A stretch of 64,000 nucleotides of DNA from Solitalea agri (GTDB lineage Bacteria; Bacteroidota; Bacteroidia; Sphingobacteriales; Sphingobacteriaceae), in contig NZ_JAMWYS010000035.1 in the NCBI RefSeq assembly GCF_023914155.1, forward strand, positions 94,016-158,015, read 5' to 3'. Shown here piece after piece: positions 25,470-33,062 of this stretch (positions within the stretch are counted from its first letter, which is position 1; each line of letters opens with the position of its first letter). The translations under genes were made by a program, and so were the position numbers. The notes beneath the pieces were generated by a model. The model did not search any database. It was not told the origin of the DNA and worked only from the letters and a program-made list of their open reading frames with translations.

Positions 25470-25970
25470 TTACTTAGCCGCCGCCATTCCCATAGAAGAC
25501 CATTCTTCTTTTGCCGGCCCATATACACCTGTAACAATCAGCCCTGCCTGTCGCATAAGTACGGTAAGCTGTCCACGGTGGTGTGCCTGATGGAGAATAA
25601 GAACGGAAAGGACTTTTCCTTTTGGCCAACTGTCGCCATACATTTCCACTTCATTTTCAAGGTCGGAGTCGAGCCATTTTGAAGCAACCTGTTCTTTGGC
25701 CTGGTCAGCAGCGTTTGAGAATGCAAGTCGTATTTCATCAGCTGATTGTGGAGCATCAACGGTATCATCAATTTCCTCCAGTTTGAGCCCGGCCCGATTT
25801 AGTATCTCCGGAATACTGGCAGCAATATGCCAAACGAGCTGGCCCAACGTACGACCTTCATCATAAACCTTTTGATTTAATGACTTATCAGTAATTTGAC
25901 GAAGCAAAGTTTCAGTTACCTGGTTCTCATAACTCCATGAGTTTAAAAAATCTTCAATTGTTCTGAACAT
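25470..25970 (-). CDS. DinB-family protein
   Basis: 166 aa, DinB/YfiT-type four-helix bundle. The three metal-binding histidines are recognisable: WHIAASIPE near residue 47, and HQAHHRGQL near 129-137. Members are metal-dependent thiol (bacillithiol-like) transferases or of unknown role; no substrate can be assigned. It lies between the TonB receptor and thiE on the same strand, but the hairpin at 26041-26087 separates it from the receptor. Confidence 0.88.
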   Translation of the reverse strand: MFRTIEDFLNSWSYENQVTETLLRQITDKSLNQKVYDEGRTLGQLVWHIAASIPEILNRAGLKLEEIDDTVDAPQSADEIRLAFSNAADQAKEQVASKWLDSDLENEVEMYGDSWPKGKVLSVLILHQAHHRGQLTVLMRQAGLIVTGVYGPAKEEWSSMGMAAAK

Positions 25971-26040
25971 AATTTTAGACCGTTTTTTTGAGCTATGAAT
26001 TTAATAAAAAGGAGGGTGTTTCAAAAAGGGCTACCAATAG

Positions 26041-26087
26041 TATTCAGCAGCATGAAACTCAATAACAGGGTTTCATGCTGCTGAATA
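26041..26087 (-). terminator. 18-bp perfect hairpin after the TonB receptor gene
   Basis: TATTCAGCAGCATGAAAC (26041-26058) and its exact complement (26070-26087) around an 11-nt loop, 10 bases beyond the receptor stop. No T-tract follows directly on the minus strand, so it may be a factor-assisted terminator or mRNA 3'-end stabiliser. Confidence 0.7.
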
Positions 26088-26097
26088 ATAAATCTGT

Positions 26098-28566
26098 TTA
26101 AAATTTCAGGTTTAAACCAGCCAAAACGTTTGTTCCGGCTTGTGGAAAGTAGAAATTCTCATTAATTCGTTCACCACCTGCAATGTAACCCCAAGTGTAG
26201 CCATTCGGCTCATATTTAGCATTCAATAAGTTGTTAACCATTACGGTAAAGCCTAAGTTTTTAATGGATTTAAACTGCAGGTTGTAATTCAGTAATAAAT
26301 CACTCACAAAAAATGCATCCATCGATCGAAGGCTACTCGAGGTATTGTCGAGGTATTGTTTGCTAACATATTTACCCGATAAACCAGCTGTAAAGTTTTT
26401 AAATGGGCTAATATTAAACTGTGTGCCGGCAATAAAGTTTGGAGAGTAAGCGATGTCAGTAGTCTTGTAACTGATCTGGTCTAAATTACCCGTGTCGTAG
26501 TTAGTTACATACTCACTAAAGTTTTTTACTTTATTAGCGCTGAATGCCGCGTTTAAATTCCAGCTTAGGTATTTGGTAAGTTTAAAGTTGCCGTCAAATT
26601 CAACACCTGTACGGTAGCTCCCTGGAGTGTTTACTCTTATAGCCTCACCTACATCATTAAGCCGTCCGGTTAAAATCAACTGGTCCGTATAGCTCATGTA
26701 AAACAGATTAACTCCAAAGTTGCGTGTCGAAGTTTGGTTACGGAAACCCAGTTCTATATTATCCAGTTTTTCAGGTTTGGGACGACTTTGTGGGGTTGAT
26801 TTGGTATACTCATCTCTGCCAGGTTCTTTGTTAGTATGAGCGTAAGATGCATAAGCGCTACTGTTTTCGTCTAACTGATAGGTTAAACCAATTTTCGGAT
26901 TGAAGAAGTTTAGATTAGCATCCTGTTGAACATTATTCTGTTCCTGATCGAATCCTAAGAAAGAATAATTCACTCGACGATATTGTAAATCAGTGAACGC
27001 GTTTAATTTATCATCGATTCCATAAGTTACTTTGCCATAAATGTTAAAGTCTTTCTTATTGGCATCGTCGTTATAATATTTTTTATCAGGATTGCTGTTT
27101 GAGGCATATTGTGCCCAAATTACTTTTCCGTAGTGTGTCCCATCATAGTTATTATAAGCACCACCAAGGGTAAAGTTTAGTTTACTTAGAGGTTTGTACT
27201 CCAATGAAAATACGGTACCGTAGAAATCATTATTCAACCATTTCTGGCGGATAAGGTCAGAGTTAGTGATGGTTTCATCGCCAATAACTACGTTGTCAAT
27301 GCCGTAGTTGGCAAGTTCTGCATTGTACTTGTACTCCTCGTAATAACCTTCGCCATGAGTATAATGCAATCCCACATTCATGGTTAGCTGATCACTTAAA
27401 ACCTGGGTGTAAAATGCCTGGTAATGGTCCTGACGATAATTATCAGTTTGGTTGCTGTATGTGAAATAATTGTAAGTTCTTGGGTCAGAATCGAACAGGT
27501 TCGCTGCATCTGCCTCGGTATTGTACATAGCACCGTCATACCCTGAGTTGCGGTCGTAATGTGCTTGTAAATCCTCTTTGGTTCCAAATAGTTTTGCTTC
27601 CGGAATACCGTTCCAAGCCTGATAGGTCTTTTCTTTGCCCGAAATCACATTCACTTTAAATAAGCTTTTTTTGCCATAATAGCCTCCTGAAAGGAAGAAG
27701 GAGCGTAGATTAGATGAACCGCGATCAATAAAGCCATTTGAATTGATCATTGAGAATCGGCCATCAAATGCGAATTTGCCCATTAAACCGGTGCCCACTT
27801 TTAATGTGTTTTTGATAGTACCGAATGAACCTCCCGAGCTGTTTACCTCTGCAAATGCTTTTTCGTTTAAAGTATTGGTTTGGATATTAATACTGGCACC
27901 GAAAGCACCTACTCCATTGGTGGAAGTTCCCACTCCTCTTTGAATTTGGATGTTATCGATAGAAGAAGCCAGGTCGGGTAAGTTAACAAGGAAGGAACCT
28001 TGTGATTCAGCATCATTTATTGGGATACCATTAATCGTTAAATTGGTGCGCGAACCATCACTACCACGGATGCGAATTCCTGTATAACCAACGCCATTTC
28101 CTGCATCTGAAGATACCACTGCCGAAGGAGTTTGATTAAGAAGAAACGGTAAGTCTTGACCCAGATTTTGCTTTTCCAGATCGTTTTTGCTGATGTTTTT
28201 AAATGTAGTAGCAGAGTTTGCCGCCGCACGGGTTGATCGAACTACTACTTCGTCGGCAATTACATTGCTATGTTCAAGTTTAATTTCCAGACTTTTATCA
28301 GCCGTTAGGTCAACTATTTGCTCAATAGAAGTGTAGCCTACAAATGAAATTTGAAGGGTGTAGTTTCCTGGTTTTAACTTTTTGAAATTGAAATTTCCGC
28401 TCGAATTGGTTTGAGTGCCGATAGCAGTTCCTTTAATGCTAACATTGGCACCAGCTAAAGACTGGTTTGATTGTTTGTCAGTAACCTTTCCGCTCAATTG
28501 CAATTGTGCAAGAGCTAATAATGGCATTACCATGGCTAATACGGCCATAAGTAAAACTTTTTTCAT
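26098..28566 (-). CDS. TonB-dependent outer-membrane receptor, TPP-riboswitch controlled (probable thiamine receptor)
   Basis: 822 aa from the ATG at 28564-28566; an in-frame TTG at 28593 is less likely. Signal peptide about 1-21 (LLALAQ), carboxypeptidase-regulatory-like domain about 22-105 (LSGKVTDKQSNQSLAGANVSIKG), plug domain with IRIRGSDGSRTNLTINGIPIND, then a beta-barrel ending NVLAGLNLKF. It imports a ligand across the outer membrane using TonB energy. Its leader carries a TPP aptamer, so the ligand is very probably thiamine or a precursor, as for the Omr1-type receptors known in this phylum. No inner-membrane thiamine transporter (PnuT) gene lies beside it. Confidence 0.93.
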   Translation of the reverse strand: MKKVLLMAVLAMVMPLLALAQLQLSGKVTDKQSNQSLAGANVSIKGTAIGTQTNSSGNFNFKKLKPGNYTLQISFVGYTSIEQIVDLTADKSLEIKLEHSNVIADEVVVRSTRAAANSATTFKNISKNDLEKQNLGQDLPFLLNQTPSAVVSSDAGNGVGYTGIRIRGSDGSRTNLTINGIPINDAESQGSFLVNLPDLASSIDNIQIQRGVGTSTNGVGAFGASINIQTNTLNEKAFAEVNSSGGSFGTIKNTLKVGTGLMGKFAFDGRFSMINSNGFIDRGSSNLRSFFLSGGYYGKKSLFKVNVISGKEKTYQAWNGIPEAKLFGTKEDLQAHYDRNSGYDGAMYNTEADAANLFDSDPRTYNYFTYSNQTDNYRQDHYQAFYTQVLSDQLTMNVGLHYTHGEGYYEEYKYNAELANYGIDNVVIGDETITNSDLIRQKWLNNDFYGTVFSLEYKPLSKLNFTLGGAYNNYDGTHYGKVIWAQYASNSNPDKKYYNDDANKKDFNIYGKVTYGIDDKLNAFTDLQYRRVNYSFLGFDQEQNNVQQDANLNFFNPKIGLTYQLDENSSAYASYAHTNKEPGRDEYTKSTPQSRPKPEKLDNIELGFRNQTSTRNFGVNLFYMSYTDQLILTGRLNDVGEAIRVNTPGSYRTGVEFDGNFKLTKYLSWNLNAAFSANKVKNFSEYVTNYDTGNLDQISYKTTDIAYSPNFIAGTQFNISPFKNFTAGLSGKYVSKQYLDNTSSSLRSMDAFFVSDLLLNYNLQFKSIKNLGFTVMVNNLLNAKYEPNGYTWGYIAGGERINENFYFPQAGTNVLAGLNLKF

Positions 28567-28633
28567 TTTTAGAATTGTGTTTTTGTTAAACAATGCGAAT
28601 GCAAAGGGTATACAACCGCTTAAATTTAACTTT

Positions 28634-28828
28634 ACCTCCCTACGCCGGCATTATCCGGATCAGGTGCTCAACGTTAAGTTTTGAGTAACTCAGTCGTTGA
28701 TGGGTATAATCTCAGCCTATATGGAGAATTTAAGTGTTAAGTTCAAAGTTTTAAGCTTTGCTCGCATGCATAGCTACTTATTACTTTCAACTTCTTACTA
28801 TTAACTTCTCTTCGGCACCCCTTAAGAA
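28634..28828 (-). promoter_or_regulatory. TPP (thiamine pyrophosphate) riboswitch
   Basis: Read on the minus strand: GGGGTGCC (about 28816-28823), then CTGAGATTATACCC (T-loop and P2 closing strand) and CCTGATCCGGATAATGCCGG followed by CGTAGGGA (ending near 28636), the hallmark TPP aptamer. Two parts are enlarged: the P3 region between GGTGCC and CTGAGA is about 90 nt and made of AAGTT/AACTT-type repeat words; and about 37 nt lies between ATACCC and CCTGATCC, including a TCAACG/CGTTGA stem. Controls the TonB receptor that starts 68 bases downstream. Effect on expression is expected to be repression by TPP. Confidence 0.93.
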
Positions 28829-28834
28829 TTAAAG

Positions 28835-28842
28835 CAAAGGTA
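28835..28842 (-). promoter_or_regulatory. -7 element for the riboswitch/TonB transcript
   Basis: TACCTTTG on the minus strand, perfect TAnnTTTG. It predicts a transcription start about 28829, immediately before the 5' side of the TPP aptamer, which supports both calls. Confidence 0.6.
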
Positions 28843-28921
28843 TATTAAAAAATGAAAATAGGGAATAGAAAGATGTAGCCATCGATCATTCCCTATCTTG
28901 ATTAAGTGTTTATTGTAAGAA

Positions 28922-29395
28922 TTACACGTTTTCTTTCACGGCAACTAATCTTTTAAGAGCCATTATATAGCCTAAATGTAACCCTTCATGATAAAGCAAA
29001 AAGGTTGTTGCTTCCTCAATACTGTTTAATTCAGCTCCATAGCGGGTTGTCCAAGGAGTATAATTTGAAATAAGCTGATTATTGTAATCTGTTTCAAATT
29101 GATCGATGGTGCTTAAAAATAAACCCTTTATGTGCTCAAGTTCTTCCTGATTCATAACATCCTCAGGTTTAGTGCCGGGTTTATAATTTGCAAAAAGAGC
29201 TTCGTCGATAATCATTTTATTGCCCGAACGTAAATAGCAAACACCTTGTTGAGCCGCTATCAAATGAGCAAGATTCCAGGCGATGTTATTGTTAAACCCA
29301 GTTGGAACCTCGTTTAATTGTTCAATTGTTAAGTCACTGACAAGATCAAGCAAGCTTTTTCTTGTCTTTCTAAGCATTTCAAATTGTTCTTTCAT
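28922..29395 (-). CDS. DinB-superfamily protein
   Basis: 157 aa four-helix-bundle protein of the DinB type: NIAWNLAHLIAAQQGVCY (His near 43) and LLYHEGLHLGYIMALKRL (two His near 135-139) supply the metal triad. Similar in fold to the DinB proteins at 25470 and 39767 but not a close copy. Activity unknown. It follows the NadR-like kinase gene on the same strand with a 47-base gap, so the two may share a transcript. Confidence 0.85.
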   Translation of the reverse strand: MKEQFEMLRKTRKSLLDLVSDLTIEQLNEVPTGFNNNIAWNLAHLIAAQQGVCYLRSGNKMIIDEALFANYKPGTKPEDVMNQEELEHIKGLFLSTIDQFETDYNNQLISNYTPWTTRYGAELNSIEEATTFLLYHEGLHLGYIMALKRLVAVKENV

Positions 29396-29442
29396 GTTAG
29401 AGCTATATATTTTAAGTGTATAAGATGTTTTTAGGATAGATG

Positions 29443-29973
29443 TTATGAATTAAGAACAGCTTTTACGGCCTCAACTCCTTTGTCAAAACGTTCTTGCCCC
29501 AATCCGGTTATTATAGTGTACGAAGCATTTATCAATTCCAATTCCTGTTTATAGATATCAAAAAAATACTCTCGCTTTTCAGGGAAATCTCTTAATGGGT
29601 CGTTCTCCCAGGGGTTATCAATGTACATTAAAAGGTAGTGGTCATAATGTCTGTTTTTGATTTCATTCACAACAAAATCAGGAGTGGAACCAAACACTTC
29701 GTCGCACCAAACTTTAACAGTCATTACTGTTACATCACAAATCAGCAATTTGTTTGCAGTTGGGAGAAATTTTTCTTCAAGTGCTAACTGACCATAAAAC
29801 ATATTGATCTCATCTTCTAAAGTGCAATCGCGATCAAGACCTTCGCAGTATTCGCGGGCATACTCCGGAACCCAAACAGTATTGAAATAACTGGCGAGGT
29901 ATTGTGCCATGGTTGACTTGCCCGTTGACTCGGGCCCCACAATAGCAACCTTTTTTATCGCTGATGAAGTCAT
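29443..29973 (-). CDS. NadR-like nicotinamide riboside kinase / AAA ATPase
   Basis: 176 aa P-loop kinase. Walker A GPESTGKST (13-21), CDVTVMTVKVW in the middle (Walker B-like), DNPWENDPLRDFPEKRE lid region. It resembles the ribosylnicotinamide kinase domain of NadR without the DNA-binding and adenylyltransferase domains, expected to phosphorylate nicotinamide riboside (or, in some lineages, another vitamin nucleoside). In Bacteroidota such genes often sit beside PnuC-type vitamin transporters and TonB receptors; here only the thiamine-regulated receptor is near. A thiamine link is possible but not shown. Confidence 0.82.
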   Translation of the reverse strand: MTSSAIKKVAIVGPESTGKSTMAQYLASYFNTVWVPEYAREYCEGLDRDCTLEDEINMFYGQLALEEKFLPTANKLLICDVTVMTVKVWCDEVFGSTPDFVVNEIKNRHYDHYLLMYIDNPWENDPLRDFPEKREYFFDIYKQELELINASYTIITGLGQERFDKGVEAVKAVLNS

Positions 29974-30039
29974 TTTCGAACAAATGATTTTAGAAGTGCA
30001 AGTTTAGGCTAAATAATTTTAGATTAACTGATTTTGGAG

Positions 30040-30165
30040 TTTAGAAGTACGATTTAAGATTGATTAGGAAGATTTGGAATCTAAGAAGTCGTTTGTTTCA
30101 GGTTTTCAGGAGGAAATAATTTTAGAAGTACAATTTTAGCTTCTTTCTAAAATCGTACTTCTAAA
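30040..30165. repeat. imperfect intergenic inverted repeat
   Basis: TTTAGAAGTACGATTTAAGA (30040-30059) pairs with 30146-30165 at 19 of 20 positions. Additional copies of the word TTTTAGAAGTAC/GAAGTGCAAG occur at about 29988 and 30120, so the region mixes direct and inverted repeats. It lies between the M13 peptidase gene and the NadR-like gene. Confidence 0.75.
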
Positions 30166-30185
30166 TTCTAAAATCTACCTTGGTT

Positions 30186-32234
30186 TTACCAAATATTCAC
30201 CCTTAAGCTGTCGGCTCTCCACATTGGGTCTCCTTGCTTAATGCCAAACGCTTCATAAAATGCCGGAATATTAGCAAAAGGACCGTTTACTCGTAAGTTA
30301 GCAGGCGCATGTACATCGGTCATAATTTGATTAGCCAAACTCTCATCACGCTGATGGCCTAGCCAGCCTAAAGCATAACCCAGAAAATAACGTTGAGCAG
30401 GAGTCAAGCCATTAATTTTTTCACCTTTTTTGTATTGTTCGGTTTTAACAAATGCATCCCATCCCAGTAAAATGCCTCCAAGGTCAGCAATGTTTTCTCC
30501 CTGGGTAGCATCTCCATTGACGTGCATACTGTCTAACACTTTAAATTCATTAAACTGTTTTACTATCATTTTGCAACGATCTTTAAACTTGGCTTCATCT
30601 TCTTTTGTCCACCATTTTTTAAGATTTCCTTTTGCATCAAACTGACTACCCTGATCATCGAACCCATGCGTAATTTCATGGCCAATGGTCGAGGCAGCTG
30701 CATAACCATAAACTACTGCATCATCAATATCCTCATCGTTCCAACCCGGAATAAGGAAGATTCCAGCCGGCAATACAATTTCATTGTTCGATGGATTGTA
30801 ATAGGCGTTATAAGTTTGAGGGGTCATGTCCCACTCGGTTCTGTCAACTGGTTTTCCCAATTTGTTTACATTATAATCATACCAAAACTCCGAACCGCGT
30901 TTCATATTGGTTACATAAGCACTTCTGTCGATTTTTAATGCTGAAAAATCTTTCCATTTATCAGGATAGCCAACTTTTTTTGTCATCGAGGCTAGTTTTT
31001 CCTGTGCCTTCTTCTTGGTTTCATTACTCATCCAGTCTAATTTCTGAATACGTTCTTTATAGGCATCTCTAATGGCTTCCACTAAATCTTCATAGCGTTT
31101 TTTGGTTTTGGCAGAGTAATATTGTTCTACATATAGTTGACCCAAAACTTCTCCCATAACTGATTCTTCTGAGGAAAGAACACGTTTCCAACGTGGTCGC
31201 TGAGCCTTTTTACCTGTAAGAACAGTTCCATAAAAACGGAAATTCTCGTCGTCGATCGACTTGTTTAAATAAGATGCGGCCGAAGTAACATAATTCCATC
31301 GCAAGTAGTTTTTCCAATCATTAACAGAAACTGTTTTTAAGCTCTGTTCCACTTGCTTTAAAAACTCAGGCTGTCCAACAATTATTGAATCTACTTTCTT
31401 GATCTTCATCTTCACTAAAAGGTCGTTCCAATTAATTGAAGGGGTAAGTTTATTTAGATCGCTGACTGACATTTTATTGTAATTGGCGTAGGGGTCACGC
31501 AAGGCTTCCAGTTTGCGTGAAGCTTTAGCCAAACCCTCTTCCAGCTTGTAAGTGCCTTCGGCAGCTGTTTTAGCTGTTGACTCATCAAGTCCCGATAACT
31601 TAAACATTTTTGGAAGGTGCTGCTGACGATAATCATCTCTGATTGATTTGGTGCGATTGTCGGCATTGAAATAATAATCACGGTCAGGCAAGCCTATTCC
31701 TCCTTGGTTAATATAGAGCGCCATTACTTCACTGTTTTTCATGTCTTGGTATACACCTAAACTAAACAGTGGTTCATTGGTCAGGGTATGCTGATAAGCA
31801 ACTTCTGTTAAAACACCCTGAATGTCTTTGATGGCATTTATTCGATTTAAATCAGCCTCAATTGGCTTTATACCTTGTTTTTCAATTTCTACGGTGTCCA
31901 TACCTGCCAGCCAGAAGTCGCCAATTTTTTGGGTATTGCTTCCTGCTTCTGCTGATGCTTTTGCAGCATCCTCATTGATCTTTTTCAGTTTGTCGTAAAT
32001 CTCATCGTTTACCAGGTTGCCGATTCCCCATCTACTGTAGGCCGCTGGAATAGGGTTGTTTTTAATCCAATTACCATTTGCATACAGAAAAAAATCCTTG
32101 CTGGGACTAGCAGTAGAATCAATATCCGTTTTTACAATATCGATTGTTGATTTTGGTGTTTGTTTGCACGCAACTAGTGCAGAGGCAATTGTGCCCCAAA
32201 GCAATACGTGAACGGTAGCTTTTAATAGGTTCAT
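30186..32234 (-). CDS. M13-family metallopeptidase (PepO/neprilysin-like) lipoprotein
   Basis: 682 aa. Lipoprotein signal with Cys at about 23 (ALVACKQ). M13 N-terminal domain followed by the zinc-binding HEITH (about residue 517, in TIGHEITHGFDDQG) and ENIADLGG (about 578) that supplies the third ligand; the end PMWRADSLRVNIW resembles the typical CxxW tail without the Cys. Cleaves small peptides outside the cytoplasm, likely in the periplasm. Full length for the family. Stands alone on the minus strand. Confidence 0.95.
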   Translation of the reverse strand: MNLLKATVHVLLWGTIASALVACKQTPKSTIDIVKTDIDSTASPSKDFFLYANGNWIKNNPIPAAYSRWGIGNLVNDEIYDKLKKINEDAAKASAEAGSNTQKIGDFWLAGMDTVEIEKQGIKPIEADLNRINAIKDIQGVLTEVAYQHTLTNEPLFSLGVYQDMKNSEVMALYINQGGIGLPDRDYYFNADNRTKSIRDDYRQQHLPKMFKLSGLDESTAKTAAEGTYKLEEGLAKASRKLEALRDPYANYNKMSVSDLNKLTPSINWNDLLVKMKIKKVDSIIVGQPEFLKQVEQSLKTVSVNDWKNYLRWNYVTSAASYLNKSIDDENFRFYGTVLTGKKAQRPRWKRVLSSEESVMGEVLGQLYVEQYYSAKTKKRYEDLVEAIRDAYKERIQKLDWMSNETKKKAQEKLASMTKKVGYPDKWKDFSALKIDRSAYVTNMKRGSEFWYDYNVNKLGKPVDRTEWDMTPQTYNAYYNPSNNEIVLPAGIFLIPGWNDEDIDDAVVYGYAAASTIGHEITHGFDDQGSQFDAKGNLKKWWTKEDEAKFKDRCKMIVKQFNEFKVLDSMHVNGDATQGENIADLGGILLGWDAFVKTEQYKKGEKINGLTPAQRYFLGYALGWLGHQRDESLANQIMTDVHAPANLRVNGPFANIPAFYEAFGIKQGDPMWRADSLRVNIW

Positions 32235-32523
32235 GATCGAATTATTTCTTTAAAAATAAGAAAGAAAACTATTATGATTAAAATATAAATGTGTAACGGC
32301 TGTGTTGCATAACTTGGGTAGTTATTATCCAGAAAGGTGCAGTTTTTCCACAGTTAACTTATTGTGTATCAACTAAAAACCATGTTTTTGCTCTTAAAAC
32401 CTTGTTTTTAATATTTTAACTCTTGAGGCATATTATTTGGACTCTTTATAATGTATCAACACATCAAGTATGTAAAATAAGTTTACCTGAACGTATTATT
32501 TGTAAAAACTAAAAATCAACATT

Positions 32524-32838
32524 ATGAAAAGAATTATGCTAGGCATTGTTGCGCTGACCGGATTGTCAGCAGGCCTTTTTGCTTTTACAGCCGCTGAACT
32601 TTCAGGCATTAAAGGGAACATTGTTCCAAGTACAGGTGCTTCGTATGTTTGGGCTATTATGGGTACAGATTCGCTGAAGACAAGTGTTAATTCGGGAAGT
32701 TTTGAATTTAATAACATAAAACCCGGCAATTATAAGGTTGTGGTAGATGCTATTGAGCCTTTAAAAGATGTTCAGTTTGAAGTATCTGTTCCAGAAAATA
32801 AAGTGATAAATGTTGGTGATATTAAGCTTGCGCAATAA
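32524..32838 (+). CDS. small secreted carboxypeptidase-regulatory-like (Ig-fold) protein
   Basis: 104 aa. Signal peptide about 1-22 (AGLFAFTAA). The rest is one beta-sandwich domain of the CarboxypepD_reg/CNA-B type: ISGI..KGNIVPS, SGSFEFNNIKPGNYKVVVDA and the end NVGDIKLAQ. Such domains usually head TonB receptors; a free-standing secreted copy is unusual but known in this phylum. Monocistronic. Function unknown. Confidence 0.8.
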   Translation: MKRIMLGIVALTGLSAGLFAFTAAELSGIKGNIVPSTGASYVWAIMGTDSLKTSVNSGSFEFNNIKPGNYKVVVDAIEPLKDVQFEVSVPENKVINVGDIKLAQ

Positions 32839-33028
32839 GGTTTGTTCCAATAAGCTTTTTAATTGAAATAATAATCCCAGCTATATTTATTCCAGGCAAG
32901 AAGAGCTGCTCCGTCCCAAATGGAGTGGCTCTTACGTTTTGTATCAGTTGATAATCAACATTTTGTTAACCTTACAAGACTTATTTCAAAAATCTCAAAT
33001 TAATCCATAAATTATAGTCTGAAAATAA

Positions 33029-33036
33029 TACCTTTG
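33029..33036 (+). promoter_or_regulatory. -7 element of carB promoter
   Basis: TACCTTTG, perfect TAnnTTTG, 26 bases before the carB ATG; no convincing -33 element. Gives a leader of about 20 nt. Confidence 0.5.
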
Positions 33037-33062
33037 CACAATTTTTAGACTCCCATCAAGAA

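Noticed and set aside
28602..28613. A second promoter (TATACCCTTTGC) between the TPP riboswitch and the TonB receptor gene
   Set aside because: The word has three bases between TA and TTTG instead of two and would bypass the riboswitch; the perfect -7 lies upstream at 28835-28842.
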